From Candidatus Villigracilis propinquus (GTDB lineage Bacteria > Chloroflexota > Anaerolineae > Anaerolineales > Villigracilaceae): a DNA stretch of 64,000 nt. The stretch lies in contig JADKDM010000015.1 of the NCBI GenBank assembly GCA_016714565.1, forward strand, positions 1 to 64,000, read 5' to 3'. Made by a program: the position numbers and the translations under genes. Under the pieces are notes generated by a model. The model saw nothing but the letters and a program-made list of their open reading frames with translations, searched no databases and had not been told where the DNA came from. Positions 1-8,467 of this stretch are shown here, piece by piece; the stretch's first letter is position 1, and each line of letters opens with the position of its first letter.

Positions 1-22
1 ACCACCAGAAAGGGGCAAGAAA

Positions 23-1021
23 ATGGCAGAAACCCCAAAACCAACAACCGCATCAAGCTCAAAACCAAAAAAACTCCTCGACCAGTTCAGAGACAACATT
101 CGCCTCAAACAATACTCATACCGCACCGAAAAAACCTACATCGAGTGGGTTCGTGAATACATCCTCTTTCACAACAAACGCCACCCGCGTGAAATGGGCG
201 TCACCGAGATCAACCAATTCATCACCCACCTCGTCGTGGATAGGAAAGCCTCCGCCTCCACCCAGAATCAGGCCATCAGCGCCATACTCTTCCTCTACCG
301 CAACACCCTCCACATCGAACTCGACCAATCCTCCCTCAACTTCATCAGACCCAAAAAAGGAAAACGCGTCCCCAACGTACTTTCAGCCCAGGAAGCCCGC
401 GCCGTCATCTCCAACATGACCGGCCCATACAAACTCATGGCACAGATCATGTACGGCAGCGGACTCCGCCTCATGGAATGTCTGCGCCTCCGCGTCAAAG
501 ACATAGACTTTGAAAACCACCGCATCATCGTCTACGACGGAAAAGGCGGCGACGACCGCGTCACCATGCTCCCCGACAGCATCATCGCCCCCATGCGCGA
601 ACACCTCGCCCAAACAAAAGCCATTCACAAAAAAGACCTCGCCGCTGGCCTCGGCTCCGTTCAAATGCCCTTCGCCCTCGACAAAAAATACCCCGCCGCC
701 CACAAAGAATGGATCTGGCAATTCATCTTCCCCGCCCCAACACTCTACACCGAAGCTGAAACAGGCATCACCCGCCGTCATCACATCCACGAAACCGCAC
801 TCCAAAAAGCCATTCGAGCCGCGGCAAAAACCGCAAAGATAGACAAACGCGTCACCCCCCACACCTTCCGCCACTCCTTCGCCACCCACCTCCTCCAAAA
901 CGGCTACGACATCCGCACCGTACAGGAACTCCTCGGCCACAAAGACGTCAAAACCACCATGATCTACACCCACGTCCTAGGGCGCGGCGGCCTCTCCGTC
1001 AAATCCCCCCTCGACAGCTAA
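23..1021 (+). CDS. intI: Integron-type tyrosine recombinase (IntI family)
   Basis: Site-specific tyrosine recombinase of 332 aa. An N-terminal SAM-like core-binding domain (about residues 18-105) is followed by the catalytic domain. Catalytic residues are visible: Arg149 in YGSGLRL, Lys174 in DGKGG, His280 and Arg283 in TPHTFRHSFATHLL, His306 in LLGHKD, and nucleophile Tyr315 in TTMIYTHV. The stretch around residues 205-240 (ALDKKYPAAHKEW, WQFIFPA) is the extra patch that separates integron integrases from XerC/D. The C-terminus GGLSVKSPLD is also IntI-like. A GGGG ribosome binding site lies 5-10 bases upstream. No cassette array or attC site is visible downstream, so it may be a solitary integrase; any attI site on the 5' side lies outside the window. 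Confidence 0.9.
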   Translation: MAETPKPTTASSSKPKKLLDQFRDNIRLKQYSYRTEKTYIEWVREYILFHNKRHPREMGVTEINQFITHLVVDRKASASTQNQAISAILFLYRNTLHIELDQSSLNFIRPKKGKRVPNVLSAQEARAVISNMTGPYKLMAQIMYGSGLRLMECLRLRVKDIDFENHRIIVYDGKGGDDRVTMLPDSIIAPMREHLAQTKAIHKKDLAAGLGSVQMPFALDKKYPAAHKEWIWQFIFPAPTLYTEAETGITRRHHIHETALQKAIRAAAKTAKIDKRVTPHTFRHSFATHLLQNGYDIRTVQELLGHKDVKTTMIYTHVLGRGGLSVKSPLDS

Positions 1022-1273
1022 TTCCTGACCTTGCACCCCTGTGCTCTGATATGAAAATAGCCCTTGTTCATCCGTTTATCCGTTTTGAGGAAGCAATCCG
1101 TTCCCGAATCCGCTTACGCTGAACATCAAGGCAAATCCCCTATTCCTGACCTTGTAACCCCTCTGCTCTGATATGAAAATAGCCCCTCTTCATCTGTTTA
1201 TCCGTTTTGAGAGAGCAATCCGTTCCCGAATCCGCTTGCGCTGAACATCGAGGCAAATCCCCCTCGACGGCTA
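1001..1273. repeat. Tandem repeat of about 120-130 bp that includes the intI 3' end
   Basis: Two near-identical units (1001-1132 and 1133-1254) plus a partial third (1255-1273). Each begins with AAATCCCC and contains ATTCCTGACCTTG, CTCTGATATGAAAATAGCCC and CCGTTCCCGAATCCGCTT. Unit 1 starts inside the last codons of the integrase; unit 2 lacks about 10 bases of that part; the partial unit has it again (CTCGACGGCTAA versus CTCGACAGCTAA). The rest of the gap to 1351 shows no gene or convincing attC fold. Confidence 0.85.
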
Positions 1274-1351
1274 AATCATCACCAATCACCGCCTTCTGCC
1301 TCCCCTCCCCCTTCTCCACCTGCCCTCCTGACCCCAGCCCCTTCTCACTGA

Positions 1352-1443
1352 TCCACCGCCAACTACCGACTATCCACCACCAACCACCAACTACCACCAA
1401 CTACCAACCACCAACTATCCACTCCCCACTACCCACTACCCTA
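1352..1443. repeat. Heptanucleotide tandem repeat (CCAACTA/ACTACCC type)
   Basis: Low-complexity, C/A-rich sequence with 7-base periodicity, built of variants such as ACCAACC, ACCAACT, ACTACCA and ACTACCC. It lies directly upstream of the glycosyltransferase start. It belongs to the heptamer repeats seen elsewhere in the window. Confidence 0.7.
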
Positions 1444-1464
1444 CGTTACAATAAGCTCCCGCTT

Positions 1465-3018
1465 ATGAACGACACTCCTTCATTATTTACCTCCCGCACC
1501 GGCTGGATCGCAACCCTCATCCTCATCCTCTCCCTTGGCCTCGCCATTCGCATCTACGACGCCAACGACCTCCCCCTCGACTTTCACTCCACCCGCCAGA
1601 TGCTCTCCGTCATCAAAGCCCGCGGCATGTACTACGACACCCGCGCAGACGTCACCCCCGAACAACGCACATTCGCCATACAACAGTGGAAACTCCGCGC
1701 CTCCATCGAACCCTCCATCATGGAACGCATCGTCGCCTACACCTACCGCTTCACAGGCGAACAACACTGGGTCGCCCGCGCCTACACCACAGCATTTTGG
1801 ATCATCGGCGGATTCTTCCTCTTCCTCCTCGCCCGCAGACTGACCTCCACACAAGGCGCACTCGCCGCCACAGCCTTCTACCTCTTCCTCCCCTACGCCA
1901 TCACCGCCAGCCGCAGCTTCCAACCCGACCCCCTCATGGTGGCACTCATCATCCTCTTCTGGTGGGCCATCTACGAGTGGTCTCTTTCATTATCTGGTGG
2001 TCGAGTAGACGGCGCGCTATGCCGACGGCGGCGACAGAAGCCCTGGCTCTTCGCCATCCTCGCCGGCCTCTTCGGCGGACTCGCCATCCTCATCAAACTC
2101 GTCGCAGCATTCTTCATCATCAGCGGCGGAATTGGCGCACTCCTGCTCGGGCGTAAATCACTGATTGAGGTGTTGAAACAGCCCCAAATTTACGTCATGA
2201 GCGCGCTCGGCATCCTCCCCGGCGCAGCCTACATCATCTACGGCGTTTGGGTCGCCGGCTACCTCGGCCAGCAATTCGGCGGACGCTTCATCCCAACCTA
2301 CTTCCTCAGCCCTTCCTATTATCTTGGATGGGTCAACATGCTCAACATCGTCATCGGCGGCATTCCGTTGATGCTCGCACTACTCGGCATCTTTTTCTTT
2401 GATGATGAAAAGCGGCGCTTCATTCTCGCCCTGTGGGCTGGGTACGGCATCTTTGGCCTTTACTTTAACTATCACATCGCCTCCCACGACTACTACTCCT
2501 TGCCATTGATCCCCATCGCCGCATTATCCATTGCCCCCCTTGCCGATAAATTTTTCACTCAACTAAAACAATTCACTCCCACACGCCTGCTCCGTGTTTC
2601 TGCCTTCTGCCTTCTGCTTTTAGGCTTGTTCATGTCACTCTGGAACACCCGCAACCAGCTCAACGCTGTAGACTATCGCCCCCAGGCGCAGATGTGGGCG
2701 GAGATCGGCCAAAAAGTGGACGGGTACGACGCAGCCGGACTCACACAGGATTACGGCGCACGCATAGCCTATTGGGGTTGGGCTTACGTCACCTCCTGGC
2801 CCACCTATGGCGACTTGCTCTATCACGACAACATGCTCGGCGCCCAGCAGGATTTTGAAGAACAGTTTGCCAATATTGCCGCAAAGAAAGACCTCTTCAT
2901 CGTCACCGACTTCGCCGACTTGAACCTGCAACCTTTCCTCAAAGAAAAATTGAAGGCATATCCCATTTTTGCCGAAGGCGATGGTTACGTGATCTATAAC
3001 CTGATGGATGGGAATTGA
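1465..3018 (+). CDS. GT-C glycosyltransferase, PMT/ArnT-like, multi-pass membrane protein
   Basis: Predicted 517-aa integral membrane protein of the dolichyl-phosphate-mannose/ArnT type (GT39/GT83), which transfers sugars from polyprenyl-phosphate donors. It has an N-terminal membrane segment (WIATLILILSLGLAIRI), then a polar extracytoplasmic loop with an acidic motif (LPLDFHSTRQ) where this family has its catalytic acid, then many hydrophobic helices and a soluble C-terminal tail. The ATG at 1465 was chosen because the open frame upstream only runs through the heptamer and tandem repeats. It leads a polysaccharide cluster and overlaps the next gene by one base (TGATG). The acceptor and sugar cannot be deduced. 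A heptamer repeat lies inside at 2598-2618. Confidence 0.75.
   Translation: MNDTPSLFTSRTGWIATLILILSLGLAIRIYDANDLPLDFHSTRQMLSVIKARGMYYDTRADVTPEQRTFAIQQWKLRASIEPSIMERIVAYTYRFTGEQHWVARAYTTAFWIIGGFFLFLLARRLTSTQGALAATAFYLFLPYAITASRSFQPDPLMVALIILFWWAIYEWSLSLSGGRVDGALCRRRRQKPWLFAILAGLFGGLAILIKLVAAFFIISGGIGALLLGRKSLIEVLKQPQIYVMSALGILPGAAYIIYGVWVAGYLGQQFGGRFIPTYFLSPSYYLGWVNMLNIVIGGIPLMLALLGIFFFDDEKRRFILALWAGYGIFGLYFNYHIASHDYYSLPLIPIAALSIAPLADKFFTQLKQFTPTRLLRVSAFCLLLLGLFMSLWNTRNQLNAVDYRPQAQMWAEIGQKVDGYDAAGLTQDYGARIAYWGWAYVTSWPTYGDLLYHDNMLGAQQDFEEQFANIAAKKDLFIVTDFADLNLQPFLKEKLKAYPIFAEGDGYVIYNLMDGN
2598..2618. repeat. Intragenic heptamer repeat, TTCTGCC x3
   Basis: TTCTGCC, TTCTGCC, TTCTGCT in exact 7-base register inside the glycosyltransferase gene. 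It encodes part of a hydrophobic helix (SAFCLLLLG). The same unit recurs in the intergenic repeat at 38852-38935. Confidence 0.6.
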
Positions 3019-4505
3019 TGAAGAAAAATTTTTTTAGTGCTGCTGTAGTGTTGCAGGTTGCGGGGATGCTGGCCTATCTCTCGGCCATTGCTTATCTTGG
3101 CGTCTTTTCCCGTTATGGCTCAGATGATTATTGTGAGACCATCGTCACAACATCCTCTTCACCGTTGAACGCCGTCCTCACCCGCTATGAAGAAGGCGGA
3201 TGGCGCGCCGCAGGCCGCTACTCGAACCTTTTTTTTGTGGGTGTGTCCGAGTCATTGCTGGGTTCGCAAAGCGTCAGCATCGTGCCTGTGGCAATGATCA
3301 TCCTTTGGGGGCTCGGACTCATCCATCTAGTGCGCCAGGTGCGCACATTGGCCGGCATCGAATGGCATTTTCTCTTGGATGTCTTTTTTGGAGCCTCGCT
3401 GGCATTCATCTCCATTTTAGAAGCGCCCAGCCGTTTCCAAATTTTGTACTGGCGTTCCAGCATGGCTACCCACTTTGCGCCGCTGGTATTTCTTAACTTC
3501 CTCGTGGCGGCTCTGCTTTCCAGGTTGCACACAAAGCGGGAGAATGCGGCCCCCGTTTGGTTCGCCCTCGTTTTGCTTGTTGCTTCATTTATTATCGGCG
3601 GTTTTTCCGAACCCCCCGTGGCGGTGATGGTGGTCGGCTCAGGGCTGGCGCTTGCTTACATCTGGTTCTTCGTGAAGGACGCCTCCCGCCGTTCTTTGCT
3701 CATTCTCACTGGCTGTGTTCTGGTTGGCGCGCTTTCTTCGCTGGCGGTCATGGCGCTATCTCCCGCCGCCTCAAACCTCGGCGCGGATACGCCTTCGTTT
3801 GCGGTTGTGGTTCAAAGGACTCTTGAATATACGGTTTTCTTCCAGATCGATAGTTTCAAGACCCTGCCGCTTCCCGTTATTTTTAGTTTTGTTTGCCCCG
3901 CCATTCTGGTCTTTGCAGCCTACTGCAGCTTGGACAATGCCGCCAATCCGCGCGCAAATTGGAAGATCGCCCTCGCCCTGCCCTTCATTTTATTCATCCT
4001 CATTGCGGCTGGCTTTTCCACCAGCGCATACGGACAATCCTACCCTGTGATGCGGGCGCGGTTTTTTGCCCACTTCTTTATGACGATCACCCTTGTGTTG
4101 GAAGGCGCGTTGTTCGGCATCTGGCTCTCCAGTCTCAAAGGGAAATTCCTAAATACGGTCATGGTTGAATACGCGTCTGTGTTGGTACTTTTGGTGATGG
4201 CGGTTTACCCGTTCAGGGCTTTTTTGCAGGTATTGCAGGATGTGCCTGAATACAGCGCGCGCGCCCAAGCCTGGGACAGGCGCGATGCCCACATTTACAA
4301 ACTGCGCGATCTCGGCCAGACCGACCTGCTCGTCCCGCAGTTTGACGGCTCGTATGATGTAAAGGAATTGGATACCTACCCCGAGCATTGGGTCAATCGT
4401 TGCGCTTCCACCTATTACGGCGTAAACTCCATCCGCGCCATTCCCATCCACGGTGCGGATGCGCTCGAAGAATACTATAATTATTTTGGCGGCTATGACC
4501 AATAA
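3018..4505 (+). CDS. Multi-pass membrane protein of the polysaccharide cluster (DUF6056-like)
   Basis: A 495-aa protein with about ten hydrophobic helices and a soluble C-terminal segment. The first extracytoplasmic loop carries FSRYGSDDYCE, where an acidic pair follows the first helix, as in DUF6056/GT-C-like proteins; that assignment is by resemblance only. The ATG at 3018 overlaps the previous stop by one base, which suggests translational coupling. A longer TTG start three bases upstream is less likely. The 3' end overlaps the sulfotransferase start by 11 bases. It probably works in surface-glycan synthesis or transfer, inferred from position. Confidence 0.55.
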   Translation: MKKNFFSAAVVLQVAGMLAYLSAIAYLGVFSRYGSDDYCETIVTTSSSPLNAVLTRYEEGGWRAAGRYSNLFFVGVSESLLGSQSVSIVPVAMIILWGLGLIHLVRQVRTLAGIEWHFLLDVFFGASLAFISILEAPSRFQILYWRSSMATHFAPLVFLNFLVAALLSRLHTKRENAAPVWFALVLLVASFIIGGFSEPPVAVMVVGSGLALAYIWFFVKDASRRSLLILTGCVLVGALSSLAVMALSPAASNLGADTPSFAVVVQRTLEYTVFFQIDSFKTLPLPVIFSFVCPAILVFAAYCSLDNAANPRANWKIALALPFILFILIAAGFSTSAYGQSYPVMRARFFAHFFMTITLVLEGALFGIWLSSLKGKFLNTVMVEYASVLVLLVMAVYPFRAFLQVLQDVPEYSARAQAWDRRDAHIYKLRDLGQTDLLVPQFDGSYDVKELDTYPEHWVNRCASTYYGVNSIRAIPIHGADALEEYYNYFGGYDQ

Positions 4506-5417
4506 CCTTCACCCTCTTCTTGTCACGGGCATTCACCGCAGCGGCACCTCATGGATCGGACGGATGCTGGCGGCGGGCGGCGGCCTGACCTATGCCAATG
4601 AGCCGTTGAGCGTCTCCACCGTCAGGGTGTGCTGGGTATGGAAGTGAAACATTGGTACGCCTATATCATTGAAGAGAATGAAGCCGAATACCTGCCCGCC
4701 TTTCAGAAACTTTCTGCGCTGCGCTATCAGTTTTCCAAAGAACTCCGCACCATTCGTTCCCGCAAGGACATACTGCGTCTGGGGCGTGACCTCTTCCTAT
4801 TCACCGCAGGCCGGATGCGCGGGAACAGGGTCCTCTTCAAAGACCCGTTTGCTTCCTTCTCCATGCCCTGGTTTGCAGACCGTTTGAATTGTCAGGTGGT
4901 GGTATCCATTCGCCATCCTGCTGGTTTTGCGGGCAGCCTCAAACGCCTCGGCTGGCCCTTCCAAATAGAAGACCTGTTGGCTCAACCGCTGCTTATGCGC
5001 GATTATCTGGAACAGGATAGGGCGGCTCTCGAAGCCGTTGCTACAGATGATGTTATCGGGCGCGCTAGTTTATTGTGGAAGGTCTTGTACCGCGCTGTTC
5101 ATCAGACCCTGCAAAAACGCCCCGGCCTGATCGCTGTCCGCCACGATGATCTCTCGCGTGAACCAGTGCAGGGATTTAAAGAGTTGTACCAAAAATTAGG
5201 CTATGTCTACACTCCCAAAGTGGAGGATGCCATTCTCAACACCAGCAGTTCTGAGAACCCGACCCGGTTGGCGAAGAACAAAACCCATTCCGTAAAACTG
5301 GATAGCCGCGCTAATTTGGACAACTGGAAAAAGATACTCACTCCCGAAGAGATCGTCCGTGTTCGCAAGCTGACCGATGGCGTCTCACAGCTCTTTTACT
5401 CAGACAACGAATGGTAA
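4495..5417 (+). pseudogene. Sulfotransferase family protein, interrupted by a 1-base frameshift
   Basis: PAPS-dependent sulfotransferase of about 307 aa if read through. The N-terminal 5'-phosphosulfate loop GIHRSGTSWIGRML is in one frame (from ATG 4495). The rest (from HRQGVLGMEVKHWY on, including the 3'-phosphate region VVVSIRHPAGFAGSLKRL) is in another. The frames join near 4614-4616: adding one C (GTCCTCCAC for GTCTCCAC) restores EPLSVLHRQGVLGMEV. Either the gene is broken or the base was lost in assembly. Its place in the cluster suggests sulfation of the surface polysaccharide or its lipid carrier. Confidence 0.8.
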
Positions 5418-5422
5418 GCCGC

Positions 5423-5450
5423 ACTGATAATTGATAACTGATAACTGATG
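5423..5450. repeat. Heptamer repeat ACTGATA x4 that supplies the start codon of the GT2 gene
   Basis: ACTGATA, ATTGATA, ACTGATA, ACTGATG in exact register between the sulfotransferase and the GT2 gene. The ATG inside the last unit (5448-5450) is the first codon of the glycosyltransferase reading frame. No clear Shine-Dalgarno sequence precedes it. Confidence 0.75.
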
Positions 5451-6224
5451 ACTACCCAACTCCCCCTCGTCTCCATCATCACACCGTCGTTCAATCAAGC
5501 CAGATTTCTTGAGCGCACGATCCAATCTGTGCTCGCGCAGGAGTATCCGCGCATCGAATACATCATCATGGACGGCGGCTCCACCGACGGCAGCGTAGAC
5601 GTCATCAAACAGCATCAGAGTAGGATCGCTTCATGGGTCAGCGAGCAGGATCAGGGTCAGACGGATGCGATCAACAAAGGCTTCAACCGCGCCACGGGAG
5701 AGATCCTCGCCTGGATCAATTCCGACGATACCTATAATCCCAATGCAGTGAGTGAGGCTGTAAAATTCCTCGTTGAAAATCCACAGGTTGCGTTGGTGTA
5801 TGCTGACTGCAATTTCATCGATGAAGAGGATAGGCTTATCGGCAAGTTCAAATCTGCGCAGACCGACCACCGCCGCCTGCGCGAAGGCTATGTCCACATC
5901 CCCCAGCAGACGATGTTCTTCCGCGCAAAATATTGGAAGGAACTCGGCCCGCTCGACCCGTCCTTTTATTTTGCAATGGATTACGATCTGTGGACTCGCA
6001 TCGCCGCGCAGGCTCCGCTAAAATATTTACCCGGGCGCGTGTGGGCGAATTTCCGCATCCACACCACCAGCAAGACCAACGTCGGTGACGAGCGCGGCTG
6101 GCAGGAAATGCTGCGCGTGCATTACCGTGATGGTGGTGGTTTCTTTGCGCCAATTGTGGCAAAATACTACTTAAGAAAGATCATCGGTCCGCTTTGGAAG
6201 TGGCGCATCAAACGTAAAAAGTAA
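5448..6224 (+). CDS. Glycosyltransferase family 2
   Basis: A 258-aa GT-A fold enzyme that transfers a sugar from a nucleotide donor on the cytoplasmic side. The sequence opens with VSIITPSFNQARFLERTI, then IIMDGGSTDGS (nucleotide binding). The metal-binding DXD-type motif is NSDDTY, and a later acidic patch (FAMDYDLWTRIA) supplies the catalytic base region. No membrane segment is present. It has the usual length for a minimal GT2. The start codon lies in the heptamer repeat. Its neighbours place it in surface-polysaccharide assembly; the sugar is unknown. Confidence 0.88.
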   Translation: MTTQLPLVSIITPSFNQARFLERTIQSVLAQEYPRIEYIIMDGGSTDGSVDVIKQHQSRIASWVSEQDQGQTDAINKGFNRATGEILAWINSDDTYNPNAVSEAVKFLVENPQVALVYADCNFIDEEDRLIGKFKSAQTDHRRLREGYVHIPQQTMFFRAKYWKELGPLDPSFYFAMDYDLWTRIAAQAPLKYLPGRVWANFRIHTTSKTNVGDERGWQEMLRVHYRDGGGFFAPIVAKYYLRKIIGPLWKWRIKRKK

Positions 6225-6248
6225 GTAGTGAAACGTAAATCACTTCTT

Positions 6249-6276
6249 ACTGTCCACTGTCCACTGTCCACTGTCC
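6249..6276. repeat. Heptamer repeat ACTGTCC x4
   Basis: Four identical ACTGTCC units in the 72-base gap between the GT2 gene and the Wzz-like gene. The repeat stays open in the downstream reading frame but is probably not translated. Confidence 0.8.
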
Positions 6277-6296
6277 ACAAGCCACCTGGAACAATC

Positions 6297-6911
6297 ATGA
6301 ATTTCCTCCTCTCCTCCCCAACCATTGAAGACCTCATCCGCCTGCTGCGTGCGTGGCGGTTTTGGGTACTGGGCGCTTTTATTGGCGCGCTCATCGGCGC
6401 AGCGGCGTATTATCTTGCGCCGCCTCCCTACCGTGCGAAGGCCACCGTCAATGTGGATTTCAACCTTGAGCAAGCCTGGCCGAAAGAGACCGACCGCCAG
6501 CAGTTCTATTTTCTCGAACGTGAAACACGCAAAATGGAAGAACTCGCCTGGTCCGACGACATCATGAGTCAATTGTCTTCCGAGTTTGCAATTCCCGTGG
6601 AGGAACTGCGCGGCGGAAAATTGCAGCTCAGCCAGCCTTCGGAAGCCGGCTGGCATTTCTATGCCGATGATGCTGACGCGCGTGCCGCTGAACAACTTGT
6701 TTCTGCCTGGGCCGAAGCCTTCACGCTCAAGGTGCAGTCTGAAGTGCAGGCGGGTAATATCGAAGAATTTTTACGGCTTGAAGTAACACAAGCCGTAAAC
6801 CTGCCCAAGGAAAGAAGCATATCGTTGAGCGAGTATGTACTGGCTGGCTCTGTTGGGTTTCTAACCCTGGCCGTGTTCGCTGTTTTATTCGTCAAGCCAA
6901 AGCAGCAATGA
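6297..6911 (+). CDS. Wzz/chain-length-determinant-like membrane protein
   Basis: A 204-aa protein with the layout of a polysaccharide co-polymerase. It has an N-terminal membrane helix (FWVLGAFIGALIGAAAYYL, about residues 27-45), an extracytoplasmic domain opening with PPYRAKATVNVDF, and a C-terminal helix (AGSVGFLTLAVFAVLFV). It is shorter than classical Wzz (about 325 aa) and has no kinase domain. The ATG at 6297 is preferred because the upstream part of the open frame is only heptamer repeat. It overlaps the O-antigen ligase start by 4 bases (ATGA), which suggests coupled control of polymer length and ligation. Confidence 0.7.
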   Translation: MNFLLSSPTIEDLIRLLRAWRFWVLGAFIGALIGAAAYYLAPPPYRAKATVNVDFNLEQAWPKETDRQQFYFLERETRKMEELAWSDDIMSQLSSEFAIPVEELRGGKLQLSQPSEAGWHFYADDADARAAEQLVSAWAEAFTLKVQSEVQAGNIEEFLRLEVTQAVNLPKERSISLSEYVLAGSVGFLTLAVFAVLFVKPKQQ

Positions 6912-8365
6912 AAAACTTCAGCCTCTCCATCGAAAAAATTTCACGCCTCCTTTGGGGCGTGGCGCTGCTGGTGATTCCCATCACCAGCTTTCGCTGGTTC
7001 CCGTTCTTAAGCGAAGGCAGAACCCTCGTCCGTCCGCTGGCGATGATTCCGCTTGCGCTGCTTTTGCCGCTTTTGTTGATTCAGGCCTGGCGTCTGCGCG
7101 GGCAAAAGCCAGTCTTGATCTGGCCCGGCGCGTTCGTGGTGCTTGGCATCTTTGTATTGTTTGTGATCGCGTCCGCCAGCGTTGGCGTGTTGACGGATCC
7201 CGTCCCGCTTTACAATCAGGAATATTTTGGACGCGTCATCCGTGCCATGGTCACCCTCTTCATCGGGCTTGTTTTCTATCTCACAGCCGTGTGGATGAAT
7301 CAAGATGAAGAAGACCTGCGCTTTTCGATCAAATGGATCCTTGCCGGTCTTTGCCTCAACATGGCATGGAGCGGATTGCAGACCCTTTCCTTCAATACGA
7401 ATCTGCTCGATAAGGAAGTGCTTGCGCGCTGGCAGCTTTCTTTCTCCATGCGCGAGCCCGTCAACAACCGCATTTCAGGATTGACCTTTGAACCTGCCTG
7501 GCTCGCAGGTCAACTGGCAACGATCTACATCCCCTTCCTGTTCGCCGCCATTTTGACGGATTTCCGCCTCACCCGCCGCCGTTGGCTGGAGCCTGTACTC
7601 CTGGCATTATCCATGCTCGCGCTTTTGGCAACCTACTCACGCGGCGGCTTGTTGACCACGCTCGCCGCCATGGGCATTACCACCCTCCTGTTTGGACGGG
7701 ACTTCCTCCGCACGATCTGGACCTGGTTTATCAACGGCTTCCGCAGCCGCGCGGTGGATGTGCTTGTCCGCCTCGGCATGATCGCGGGCGTTATTGGCAT
7801 TCTTGTCGGCTCATTTATTTTTCTCAGCCAAATGACCATCTTCCGCAAATTATGGGAGGTGAACGCCGATAGCTTTGAAGAATATCTGGTGGATATTTAC
7901 GCAGGTGCGCGCGGCGCCTATTCTGCCGGAGCGTGGGGCGTTTATGAAGATTTCCCTATCACAGGCTCCGGCCTCGGCACCAGCGGATTTTATATTTACA
8001 ACAACCTGCCTGATTGGTCTCTGACCACCGTCCCTGAGATCGCAAAACAGATGGGTCCGGCAAACCGGCTGTTCCCCGTCCCAAAGAACATTTATATACG
8101 CTTGTTCTCTGAAACCGGTCTGATCGGTTTTATCTTATACTTTGCATTCCAGTTTCATGTCCTTGGCGATATGCTCTCCCTCCAACTCAAAAAACTGCCC
8201 TGGGCCCGCTTCGCCGCCGTTGCAGGGGTATGCGCGTGGATGGGAATCACCTTTTACAATTTCACCCAGGATTCATTCGCCAGCCCCAATATCTGGCTGG
8301 TATCCGGGATCATGACTGGATTATCTGTACATTCAATTCGAAAAGCCCGCTTGGAGGAAAAATAA
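6908..8365 (+). CDS. O-antigen ligase/polymerase family membrane protein
   Basis: A 485-aa protein with about twelve membrane helices, as in the Wzy_C/WaaL family (PF04932). The family motif LATYSRGGLLTTLAAM is present, followed by a large extracytoplasmic loop (about residues 300-400) that contains the conserved FPITGSGLGTSGF region. Such enzymes ligate or polymerise undecaprenyl-linked glycans outside the membrane. Ligase and polymerase cannot be told apart here. It is the last gene of the plus-strand polysaccharide cluster, followed by about 100 bases with a promoter. Confidence 0.8.
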   Translation: MKNFSLSIEKISRLLWGVALLVIPITSFRWFPFLSEGRTLVRPLAMIPLALLLPLLLIQAWRLRGQKPVLIWPGAFVVLGIFVLFVIASASVGVLTDPVPLYNQEYFGRVIRAMVTLFIGLVFYLTAVWMNQDEEDLRFSIKWILAGLCLNMAWSGLQTLSFNTNLLDKEVLARWQLSFSMREPVNNRISGLTFEPAWLAGQLATIYIPFLFAAILTDFRLTRRRWLEPVLLALSMLALLATYSRGGLLTTLAAMGITTLLFGRDFLRTIWTWFINGFRSRAVDVLVRLGMIAGVIGILVGSFIFLSQMTIFRKLWEVNADSFEEYLVDIYAGARGAYSAGAWGVYEDFPITGSGLGTSGFYIYNNLPDWSLTTVPEIAKQMGPANRLFPVPKNIYIRLFSETGLIGFILYFAFQFHVLGDMLSLQLKKLPWARFAAVAGVCAWMGITFYNFTQDSFASPNIWLVSGIMTGLSVHSIRKARLEEK

Positions 8366-8430
8366 GCCAATGCCAGTCCCCAGAATGGGTTTGACAGGCA
8401 AGGTGTAATTTAGCTGTAACTTCCTGGCAG

Positions 8431-8459
8431 TTGCTTGCTTGCGGTTTTTTCGTTATGAT
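8431..8459 (+). promoter_or_regulatory. Candidate sigma70 promoter for the histidine kinase
   Basis: TTGCTT (-35) and TATGAT (-10) are separated by 17 bases. The predicted transcription start would fall almost on the first ATG (8468), so the message could be leaderless or nearly so. No Shine-Dalgarno sequence is obvious. Confidence 0.4.
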
Positions 8460-8467
8460 AAGGGCTT

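Noticed and set aside
383..973. Minus-strand frame of 196 codons opposite the integrase
   Set aside because: Gly/Val/Phe-rich composition typical of shadows of a real gene; no start signals.
1001..1273. Tandem repeat as an attC cassette array
   Set aside because: No paired RYYYAAC/GTTRRRY boxes or attC-like fold could be found, and the units contain no gene.
4453..4647. 64-codon frame as a separate small gene
   Set aside because: It is the N-terminal part of the frameshifted sulfotransferase and contains its phosphosulfate loop.
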